Shown: piece after piece, positions 9,297 through 19,500 of the stretch | Layout of the letters: each line of letters opens with the position of its first letter | Numbering within the stretch: the first letter of the stretch is position 1 | NCBI GenBank assembly: GCA_944472135.2 | Contig: OX235265.1 | Location: forward strand, 1,862,501-1,926,500 | Direction of reading: 5' to 3' | DNA length: 64,000 nt | Origin: Trichobilharzia regenti | Taxonomy: Eukaryota > Platyhelminthes > Trematoda > Strigeidida > Schistosomatidae | Position numbers and translations under genes: made by a program | The notes under the pieces: generated by a model | Databases searched by the model: none | What the model saw: the letters and a program-made list of their open reading frames with translations, nothing else | What the model was told of the DNA's origin: nothing

Positions 9297-11245
9297 ATAT
9301 GTGGAAGTTATTAAAGGAAATCACAGGTGGTAAGCAAATGTTGAATGATATTTCTGTAGATGTTAACATGCTAAATGAATCCTTCATATGTATCCCAGCA
9401 AATGTTATGATTCCTAACTCAAATAGTGTAAACAATGACTGCTTCTCATGCTTAAACACATATGATGTCCTCAAGTGTCTTCAATCTCTCAAGCCTACTC
9501 AGTCCCTCGGTCCTGATGGTGTTCCTGCTGTTATCCTTAAGGAGTGTGCCGACATCTTGTGTTCCCCGCTAACTGACATTTTCAACGAATCGTTTTCCAA
9601 AAGTATTATACCTGAATCATGGAAAAACATCAAGATCGTTCCAGTGCCTAAATCTACAAGTGGACCTAATGTTAAGTTTAGACCCATTTCAATTACCTCA
9701 CCCTTTTTGAAAGTTATGGAAAGACTTATTTTACTTAATCTTGATCCCTCTTTAAAACCTTTCAACGACCCCAACCAGTTTGCTTATAAACATAGTAGGA
9801 GTACGTTAGATGCCGCTGTCGTCCTCCACCATAGCATAGTCTCTAGTTTAGATAAAGGAGCTAAATACGTTCGCTGTGCCTTCCTTGATTACACATCTGC
9901 ATTTGACTCTGTTCCCAGGTCTCTCTTGCTAAGTAAGCTTGCTGCAACACAGGCTGAAAGCTGGACAAATAAGTGGTTGCATTCCTATTTTTCTGAAAGG
10001 AAGCAGTACACCGTCTACAATGGAAAATCCTCCACTACCTCACTTACTTTAGCTGGTGTTCCTCAAGGTGCTGTTCTTTCTCCCTTTCTGTTCTCGTTTT
10101 TCTTACATGACTTGCCTCATTCTGATGTAGCCACTTTTGTTAAATATGCCGATGACCTCTCGGTTTCTATGCCTGTCAACTCTCAGTCAGATTGTTCCAA
10201 ATTAAATAGCTTTCTGTCGGAAATTAGTCAGTGGTCCTCTTCAAACGGACTTAAGCTTAATCCGTCTAAATGTCAGGTAGTCAATTTCACTTTCAGACGT
10301 AAATGTGACCTACAGCAACTAGTTAGCTCACATGGCCCCACTCTCATTGACGACACAGAGGTTGAAAATACATCTTATGTCAAGTACCTTGGGCTGAGTT
10401 TTTCCACCGATCTTTCCTGGTCTTCCCACATCTTGCTAGTTACTAGAAAGATGTTTCGCTTAACGTTCTACATTAGGAAATTTAGGCAGTCTGGCATAAA
10501 GCAGTCTTTACTTTCTCAGTTTGTAAATTCTTGTATTCTACCCATCCTCCTTTACTGCTCCCCATTAGTCTTTCCTGGACTACTTAAGAAAGACTTTGCT
10601 TCGCTGAGAAGGGCACTAAAAGCTGTTAGTAGGGCAAGTGGGATATCGTTAAACCAACTGGTGAACACTATTGTAGATAGACATATTATGTCATGTAAGA
10701 AACTAGCGAATACAATATTGTCGGACCCCAAGCATCCTCTCTATACGCATCTATCTCCTTGCATTTCATCTGGAAGAACTAGAAGCAGCTATAGGAGGCT
10801 ATATGCTAGGACTACCAAATACAAAAACTCCACAATACCATATCTGGCACAGCTGTTATGTGATGAGAAATCCGTTAGGTATGACACGATAAACTTACTG
10901 CGGCACTCTAACAAATAGTCCCATTAGTTTTTGTTTTCCTTTCCTCGTTACTATCACACTGTTGTTCTCATCTTCTACCACACATCAACTTTATATTTCA
11001 AATCCTGTGGTGCATTGTTTGAAATGAAATACTCTACGCTGTTTGTTTTTTTCTTAATTTTTAATATTTATTTATTTTATTTATTTATAACTAATTTATT
11101 TTATTTTTATTTATTTATCTTTGATTTTTAAAAATCTTATATAATTTATGAGGTAATTAGATGCAATATACTGTAATGCACGCTGAAAATTCCATACCTG
11201 TACCACAAATACTGTTTGGAATAAAGCTGTTATTATTATTAATTA
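9297..11245 (+). mobile_element. 5'-truncated CR1/Jockey-type LINE
   Basis: The element comprises the RT ORF (9299-10918), a 3' UTR of about 300 bp and an (ATT)n-like tail ending near 11245. The endonuclease is missing, so it is 5'-truncated. The last 50 bases before the tail (11181-11230) match the SINE-A tail. A second copy lies inverted at 51137-52428. Confidence 0.88.
9299..10918 (+). CDS. LINE reverse transcriptase (CR1/Jockey group), intact RT region
   Basis: An uninterrupted frame of 539 codons. The RT order is clear: a finger motif with SLGPDGVPAVILKE (about residue 70), FRPISITSPFLKVMER (about 130), motif A FLDYTSAFDSVPR (about 195), motif B AGVPQGAVLSPFLFSFFLHD (about 253) and motif C KYADDLSVSM (about 282) with both catalytic Asp. 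Thumb motifs LKLNPSKCQVVNF and YVKYLGL follow. The C-terminus is basic and has no recognised domain. The nominal start is internal to the original ORF2; the apurinic endonuclease that should precede it is absent. It would copy LINE RNA at a nicked target in the nucleus. The lack of stops suggests recent arrival. Schistosome SR1 is a CR1-like element, but identity with it was not tested. Confidence 0.88.
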   Translation: MWKLLKEITGGKQMLNDISVDVNMLNESFICIPANVMIPNSNSVNNDCFSCLNTYDVLKCLQSLKPTQSLGPDGVPAVILKECADILCSPLTDIFNESFSKSIIPESWKNIKIVPVPKSTSGPNVKFRPISITSPFLKVMERLILLNLDPSLKPFNDPNQFAYKHSRSTLDAAVVLHHSIVSSLDKGAKYVRCAFLDYTSAFDSVPRSLLLSKLAATQAESWTNKWLHSYFSERKQYTVYNGKSSTTSLTLAGVPQGAVLSPFLFSFFLHDLPHSDVATFVKYADDLSVSMPVNSQSDCSKLNSFLSEISQWSSSNGLKLNPSKCQVVNFTFRRKCDLQQLVSSHGPTLIDDTEVENTSYVKYLGLSFSTDLSWSSHILLVTRKMFRLTFYIRKFRQSGIKQSLLSQFVNSCILPILLYCSPLVFPGLLKKDFASLRRALKAVSRASGISLNQLVNTIVDRHIMSCKKLANTILSDPKHPLYTHLSPCISSGRTRSSYRRLYARTTKYKNSTIPYLAQLLCDEKSVRYDTINLLRHSNK

Positions 11246-11249
11246 ATTA

Positions 11250-11515
11250 TTAATCTCTCGCTCAGAAAATATACCAAAGGAAATCCAGATGAAATCAACA
11301 CAGTCTTAAGAGACTGTTGAGTGGAACTCGAAAAAGAGACAAGCGATGTGCTGGACAATGTTCCTGGGGCAATTTGGAGGACATCATAGGAAGAGCAACT
11401 GGAAGCTTATTAACTTTCATGGCGTTAGCTGAGAACGACTACAAAGAACAGATTGAAGGGTGGAGATATGCTGCTAAAGGCATGTATTCCACTCGAAATC
11501 CAATGAAATAACTAT
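11250..11515 (+). mobile_element. RTE-2 C-terminal fragment
   Basis: The C-terminal RTE-2 pattern is visible: a Trp-rich stretch, then GWRYAAKGMYSTRNPMK (11317-11511). This equals the CRAAEALCSTRN-type end in other RTE-2 copies. The frame is broken upstream. Confidence 0.6.
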
Positions 11516-11914
11516 AATGTTATATTATATGCACTTCGCTGAGTTCCAGTCCCATTTTTGTTTTCAAATTCCTCCCTTACATTATATTTCTAATCATAAA
11601 CTAATACAAACGATATATGCAAGTCATGTTATGCGATGTGCTACTCATAAGATTTATCAGTAGCATATATATAAGTATATAAAGAGATGTTCATCGATAT
11701 AAAAGACATCAAATATCAGCGAGATAGATTTGAAAGCAAATGATACAGTGTTAAGGAGATACTTGGAAGACATGGAAGGAATATAAACAAACAGAATATG
11801 AAGGAAGGCTAACATGGAAGATCCGTGAAAATCGTGTATTGAAAATAAAGTGTGCATAATTTCGCTATACATAGCGATATTACATTTCAGATAAATATTC
11901 TTTAACCAAAGCCA
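11516..11914. other. No recognised feature
   Basis: AT-rich DNA without a supported ORF or repeat family. Confidence 0.5.
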
Positions 11915-12800
11915 GTGATATATGTCTGATTTCTTACGAACTGCAAGATATGCAAGTGAAAACTAACAAGTCGGCGACAGAGGAAAAATGCAGAAAAGAT
12001 AGAACTTCAGGTGAACATAAAGAAAACAGAGGTGATGGAAATTCTTGGCCTATAGCAGCAGGGGAAGCAAAAACAACAGACAACAATCAACATAAATAGG
12101 AGAAATCTGAGGAAAACAACCTCATTCACCTACCCACCTACCTACCTACCTACCTACCTGGGAAGCATCGTCTTAACTACAGGTGGACGGAGCTGATGAG
12201 GATATCAAAGCGGGGATCAGGAAAGCAAGCCAATCAAGCTTTCATCTCTCTCAAGCCTGTGTGAAGGTCAATAGCACTCAGCATGAAAAGTGATATCCGA
12301 ATTTTCAACTTCAATGTGAAGTCAGTGCTACTTACTACATGGATCAGAGATTAGGCACCGCCTCACAATGAGAACTTTGAAGAAACTACAAACCTTCACT
12401 GACAGCTGCCTTCGTTCAATGCTACTCAAGATCACGTGGCCGGCCAGAAAACATCAGCAACAGTGAGACATCTCTGGCAATGAACGAATCAACCCACTAG
12501 GAACCAACCCTGCAACACATATTCAGGAAGAGATGGAGGTGGATCGGCCATACTCTGAGAAAACAAACCATCAAGTGACACCACAGGACAGGCCCTCGAG
12601 TGGAACCTGGCCGAATGGGAGGCGGCTACTTGATCGTCAGTGCAAGGGTGACATGGATATCATATGGAAAGCAAATGAAAACATGTGGACAGACGTCGAG
12701 CCAGATAAAAACGTCGGTGGAGAACCAAACACAATGGAGACGTGCAACTGAAGCTTTATGTTCCTCTAGGAACTAAAGGAAACAATGATAATAATATAAT
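11915..12800 (+). mobile_element. RTE-2 C-terminal half, decayed
   Basis: The order of RTE-2 blocks is kept across three frames: QQQSTSIN-like spacer; a TYLGS-like motif expanded by (CCTA)n at 12131-12160; KASQSSFHLSQA; SVLLTTW; the IGHTLRK equivalent; and a terminal block with a Trp-rich TQWRRATEAL pattern. The tail is AACAATGATAATAATATAAT. The four-base array lies in coding sequence, so it expanded after the copy died. Confidence 0.65.
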
Positions 12801-13100
12801 AACCAAGTCTTTCGCCATTCACCTTGTTATTAACGTTTTTATTGACAGCATAATAAACGTAGTGTGTTTCCGTTCATATTACATAAACAACAAAACACTG
12901 AATACAAAAAAATAGAACATTCTGTCCTTCGTTTTATCGATTTATTGCCATTTTTATTGTTATTATTATTATTGTTATTATATTGAATGAATGAATTGAA
13001 ATGGTATTACACAAATGGTGAAAATAAAGAAAGTAGAAAGAGTGTAAAACGAAAAAAAACGAAAGTGAAATAGTGACTGGGGTGAAGAAGGGGGAGTTGC
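12801..13100. other. Intergenic AT-rich DNA between an RTE-2 copy and the annexin 3' UTR
   Basis: Contains AATAAA on the minus strand at 12946-12941 and 12958-12953, which are possible distal poly(A) signals. Nothing else recognised. Confidence 0.4.
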
Positions 13101-13477
13101 CAACACAAAGGAAAACAAGGTTTATTCATTACCTGTCCGTGACCTTGATTGCCCACTTACTTATACAAGATGTAACCAGTACAGAATTGATCGATTTCTA
13201 CACTTACACAAGCTTATTCGTATATGCGTAGGTATAATGCAGTGTAGTGTAGTGTACTGTAGTATACTGGTTGAACATAATTATAATTATGTGTAAATTT
13301 GTCTGTTTGATGTAAATACGTTTTTGGATTAAGAATTAGAGGGGGAAGGAAAATTTGAAAGCGATTTGGCGAGCTGAAAATTGAACATGCACAGCTGGCG
13401 AAAAAAAATAAAGAAATATAAGAATCATAATGAGTAGAAGTGAAAACCTTTTTGCTCGAGTGTTATTCATTCGTCAG
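13100..13477 (-). other. Probable 3' UTR of the annexin gene
   Basis: The region follows the annexin stop codon (13480-13478). AATAAA on the minus strand at 13126-13121 is the nearest good poly(A) signal and implies a 3' UTR of about 360-380 nt. The true cleavage site cannot be seen from DNA alone. Confidence 0.45.
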
Positions 13478-13531
13478 TTAACCACTAATAAGGGCTAATA
13501 ATAATCGACGGTAATCTCCGCTTGTATCACC
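13478..13531 (-). CDS. Annexin exon 6 (terminal, residues 314-330 and stop)
   Basis: A strong pyrimidine tract and TTACAG (acceptor at 13533-13532) precede 54 coding nt giving GDTSGDYRRLLLALISG and TAA. D315 is the acidic cap of the fourth calcium site, so this tiny exon is needed for a working repeat 4. It was found by searching for the missing DTSGD motif on the strand and in the phase left open by exon 5. Confidence 0.93.
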   Translation of the reverse strand, partial: GDTSGDYRRLLLALISG

Positions 13532-16500
13532 CTGTAATGAAAAGAAAGAAAGAGAGATTATTTAGAAATAATATGAAAAACCATAAAAAAGAACAAGATG
13601 AGTAGTAATAATGACGAAAATAATATTAAGTTCAAGGCCTCTGTCTGTTGTTTTCTCTTATTTCTTTACTTTCCCAGTGGAAGTTTCTGGAATATTTGGT
13701 GATTTGTTTTTACAGGATGCGGTTGCTAGCCCCATGCTCGACCTTCCCTCTTTATCAGTCTTATTACTGGCTTAGTGAGGTGGTAAAAGAGCGTGTCGGT
13801 GGCCCGGGATCGAACTCTGGATCACTTGCATGGTCGGTGAGCACTCTACCACTGTGCCACCGACGCACTCAAAGTCTCTGCAGTACTGCCTTATAGAGGA
13901 GGAACATGTCAGAAACCTTATGTAGAATTCTCAGTGAAGTTGGAATTAGTCAGGGTGACATTTAAACCAACTGACTCTCTCAGAGGTAAACTTCGTCGGC
14001 TTAAAGACATAACAAATGCAACTAGACAAAGTAATATAATTTACCAAATACTATGTATTGATGACTGTGAGTAGGGTCAATTACACTTAGGTCACACTAG
14101 TAGATCGGGGTCAACTAGATTATTGGAACATAAAAATTTATACAAATCTAAAATAATTGAACCTGCTAAGGCTAAATAACCTGGAAGAAAGCCCAGCCAC
14201 TGTATTGCATTCACTTGCAGGTAATGACACAACAGGATGGGACACGGCGAAAGTATTAGGAAATGATATAGTTAGGTGGAGAGGAAGGTTAACCATTGAA
14301 GTTTTGCTTATCGATTGAACACCGTACATGTACAGTCGGAATGACAGAACACGTATACCGGAGATATGGAAGATGGTAACAAACAATAAGTGGAAGGGAG
14401 GAAGAGATAAAATATACGTGCGACAAATTACGAAACCGTCTGACTAAATTGATATAATTTTGAGTGACAATAGTTTACACTCGAAATCTTGTCATCCAGT
14501 TATTAAAACTGCATCATCACTGGATATCTAATGTTTTAATGTCAGTAAAAAGTTTGAGTATCATGGAATATTTATCTAGGAAGCATCGTTTGAGCTACAC
14601 GCGGTGCCGATGAGTATGCTATAATCAAGAGTGGGAAAGCAAGACAAACCTTCATCACTCCGGTATCATTGTGGAAATCTTCTCCACTCTCACTCACCCA
14701 TAAACAAAAACATTCGGATCCTCAACAGAAACTTTACGCTAATCAGTCCTTCTATGTGAGTTAGAAACGTGCACTGCACGTCACCAAAAACATTTCCAAC
14801 AGGTCACTGTATACTTTCATCAACAGCTACCTCCTTCGTTGTCTCCATATTGGAGATTAAATGGCCGGCTGGAAGAGCTTAGCAACAGGAAACTCTGGGA
14901 ACAAGTCAGCCAAGAACTTATGGCTCAACACAAATGGAGATGGATCGGGAACACGCCACTAAAGAGACCGTCGAATGAGATCTTGAGGAATGCAGGCAAT
15001 CACTCGAGTGGAACCTGATTGGTTGACATGGAAGAGATCGTGCGGTGAGGAGGAGATAAGAGATTATGGGGAATCCTGAGACCAGCTGGAGAGGACTACA
15101 GAAAATAGGCAAAAGTGAAGACGAGTTGGCGAGGACCTATATTTCACTCGGAACCCAAGGGAACATTATCAGTAGTAATTCATTTGGAATGCTTTAATTT
15201 GCAACGATTTCTTCGTTAGCATATTTCAACACTAAATAGTATTTTACGAGTTGATCACGGATTGATATCAGTTAGAGAACCATTGAAAACCAGGGAGTAC
15301 TGGACAGCTGCTGTTTCATCCTAGTTTGGGAATCATCGGGAGTACGCACCCACTGGGATTCGAACCCGGGACGTTCCGGTTACAAGGCAAGCTCGTATAC
15401 CATTCAGCCACTGGGACCCGATTCAATGGCTCGTGAATTCCAACCTCTACTAATTCGTGATTTAGCGCGACTGATATGTATCCACATATATATATTTATG
15501 TGTGTGTGTTCGAATCCCAGTGGGTGCGTACTCCCGATGATTCCCAAACTAGGATGAAACAGCAGCTGTCTAGTACTCCCTGGTTTTCAATGGTTCTCTA
15601 ACTGATATCAATCCGTGATCAACCCGTAAAACATAACTAATCCTTACAAACCAAACTATAGAAAGTTAATCTGATGCTCGCTAGTGACTTCCTACAGGTT
15701 GGAGTTTCCTGAGTTCTAGTGAGAAGTCGTGACCAGTGAGGTCCAATTAGATGTCACGTGTGCGGATGGATGTCCCACCAACGACAATGGTTGGGGTCGC
15801 GCTAAATCATGATTTAGTTGAAGTTAGAATTCACAAGCCATTGAATCGGGTCCCAGTGGCTGAATGGTATACGAGCTTGCCTTGTAACCGGAACGTCCCG
15901 GGTTCGAATCCCAGTGGGTGCGTACTCCCAATGATTCCCAAACTAGGATGAAACAGCAGCTGTCCAGTACTCCCTGGTTTTCAATGGTTCTCTAACTGAT
16001 ATCAATCCGTGATCAACTCGTAAAACATAACTAATCCTTACAAACCAAAACTATAGAAAACTAAAAAGTATGTTATTCCCATCGTTTTACACAGCCACTG
16101 TAAGTTCAGTTTTCAAAGTTCTATACATATACATATATCAGTGAAGATACTTAATATTCATATATTCAGATGCGTGGGTATCGATTAATATTAACACCGT
16201 AGAATATCTCAGTGGTCAACTTAGGCACACACATACACACAACAAACTATGTTACGCTTATGAAAAATAGCACATTTTTTTAATTTTATTTTTGATTACA
16301 GCTTGATTCCACACTGTATTTTTGGTACAAGTGTGGAATTTTCAGCGTGGATATCGGTAGCCCAAAATTCGAACTCCGGACCATGTGCATGGTCGGCGAG
16401 ATTCCTAACCACTGTGCCACCGACGCACATTTATTATTACCATTCCTATGGTAACTCCAGGTGAAACAAAAGGACTCAGAAAAGTATCTGCATTTAACCC

Positions 16501-19500
16501 TATTCCCTCCAGTTTTTCTTTAAGTAGCTCGGCAACAGCCTGTGATCCTTCAGTTCTTCTTCACATTATCTCCTCCATGTCATTCTCGAATGTCAAACAC
16601 GCTGTTTCCGGTTATGCTTCGGGTTATGCTCAACAGTCTGGCTGGTGATTGCTAGTTAAGCAGTAGCTTCCATTATGGAGAAGATTTTATTTTGATCAAA
16701 TCTCACAGTGTTATACAAGTAAATATTTACAAAAAATATTACTGTATAATGGAATTAAACTCTACCACAACGCTCAATTTCTATTCTAAATATCAATAAG
16801 CAAAAGGTTTTTGGTCGTTTTATTCCTTGTTTTCAAATGGCCATCAGATCTTCTATTTTGAGAGAAGGTATGCGTTGGCAAGGGTTGGAAAATGCTTCTC
16901 ATGATGAATGCGCCACGTCTTTGAATCGTATGGAAGTCTGCTTTGTTTTTACAATCCTTCCTTTGATATCGTCATCTGTGCCACCTGTTGATTCCCCTTA
17001 AATAATCAGAGTAGCTTACTGCTTTTAGACTTCCCGTATTGACTGTGAATGATGCCAGTTGGTGTTGGTATTGTTGTTGGTTAGATATATCCATCACCCT
17101 TGTCTTTTCTATGTGTTGACATAATAGCCTGTCTTTCGCCTCTTCCGGCAACTATGTAAACCTTAACACAATATACATACTGAATTTATCAATATTACCC
17201 CTGGACAATAAAGAACTCCATCATTAGGCAATACGGAGGTGGGGGACTTTGGATTATATATGCCCCCCCTCTAAGTCACAATGTTCGTCGGCTATATCTA
17301 GAATGCATACATAATTGAAGGTGTCACTGACTTAGAATTGACGTTGTCAAGTTTTTACTAAGTGTCGACAAAGAGAACTTTGAAGATATATAACTTTTGA
17401 AAAGATTACTCTGTAACAGGCCATAATAAAAAAACCAAGACACTGCATAAGGAACAAAGAAATAACATCAGCGAGATACTAACACAGCGTCTTAGGAATA
17501 CGGCGGTAAAAGAAGAGCATTCCCTGCTGCCGAATTATGTTGTGCCTTCAAAACTACCCACCCCTATTTTGCGTTCAGGAATAAAAGATTAACTGCCTAA
17601 TTTCGCCTCTTCCATGTGTATCTACCAATTTAACGGCTCCTGTGGAGCCAATTTGTTGCATAGGTTGTACAATTAGGCGTGTTTCTCGTCGAATTTCCGA
17701 ACATCATCCTGCATAAAGGTTAAGTAAGGGACAAACAAAATCTATTCGTAGCGCTTTTCTATTTCATCATCTTGTGGATACAGAACACAAGATTGATGTT
17801 AACGAGGTAGCTTTCAAAGTAATTTACCACGCATACCAACCAACTAATCTTAACTTCACCTTAACAGTTCGTTTACTAAATATTGCTGACGATGGCTGTT
17901 GGGATCCACATTAAGAAGCCTAATTTATGCGTCTAAAAGAAGTCAGTTCAGACATTGTCCTTACCTTGACAATCTAGATTCGAATGATCCTTAATTTTTT
18001 GTAGCAATTTTCTTAATTTTAGTTGATATTCTATTTGTTACTATATTTTTATTATTGTTATAATTTATGCATTTTTAATGAACTGTAATTCCATTGTGAT
18101 CTTACTTAAGAAGTCGATAGATTGTTACTGACTACTATTCTAGAATATTCTGTGTATATAAACATACACGCGTATAATTGTAGAGCGAAAAGAGGAGGAA
18201 ATTATCGAAAGGGGGATATTCTTTCTTCAATTATTTTGTTTTTCAACCGTTGGTTTGTAGGGATTTGATTAGTTACAGGATTTCATCATGAGCTGACATT
18301 CGTTAGAAAACCATCGGAAAACCAGCTGGAAGTACTGGACAGCTGTTTCGTCACCTTAGTTTGGGACTCTTCATCAGTACGCAGCCACTGCCACAGTTCG
18401 AACCCAGGACCATCTGGTTACATGGCCATGGAATTCGTAGACCATTAAGCCACTGAGATCCTATCCAGTGGTCAGTCCATGAATTCTAAATTCTGCCAAT
18501 TCACCACATAGTGCGGCCACTAGCCAATGTCTTCAGTGAGCACTTTTCCTCAGACCTAACCTACTGCACCCTACTGGTCACGACTTCTCACTAGAACCCC
18601 AGGTAACTACTTACCTTAATAGGACAAGTCTGTATAGTAATTCGATTCGTGATCTAGGCAACTTCAAGAAACGTTTGTGAATTTAATATTACTATTTTAA
18701 TCGATAATTTAGAAGGAATAAAAAGAATATTTTTGTGTGTTGCTTCTTACCTCAACCCATGATTCTAATGACTTTCCAGTTAGTTGATGAAATTCATGTT
18801 TAATCGCGCCCATATCAACTTCACAACGTGAAACTATAATACGAATAAGTGTTCTATCATCCGTCCCAGCTCCTTTCATAGCATACTTGAGTTTTTCAGC
18901 GAAAAACAATGCTGGATTATTTACACAAGCAACTAAAATATTCGATGAATCAACAAAAAACAAGGAAGAGAATATTCAAATTTAATGAAAGACAAATTTA
19001 TATTTTGAAAAAAATTAAGGAAACATAAGTGTAAAACTTTACCCATCCCCACCTCGTATTGAACAATGCAACAAGAACACTTTTTGAAGGATATGAATTC
19101 TTAAACAAACGGTTGCAGCGAACAAAATTTTCTTTTCGACGAAGTCATCGTCAACTAGGAGGCTGTACATTCGTGTATTTATAATAAATGAGTGGGAAAG
19201 TTCCAGAATAATTTCCGGTTAGGGGTCAAAGTGAATAAAATTACAATTAGGAATTAAAATGCCATAATAAACACGGGGTGGGGGACGCATAAAACGCAAA
19301 CTCAAAGTAGCATAATAATCACTGAGAAGATTGACGTATCCAGCTGATAAACTACTTCTCCTGTAAAAAAAAAACTACCTGTTCAAACATACAATCAAAA
19401 GTAGATCAATTACTGGCTCTTATTAGCTACAATTATATGTCCTCCACACAGACTTAAGAGTAATGAAAGCTTGTCTTGCTTTTCCCATTCTGGCTTTGAT

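Noticed and set aside
12131..12160. (CCTA)n run as telomeric repeat
   Set aside because: The unit is CCTA/CTAC and lies in the TYLGS-coding stretch of RTE-2; it is a microsatellite expansion and not a CCCTAA array.
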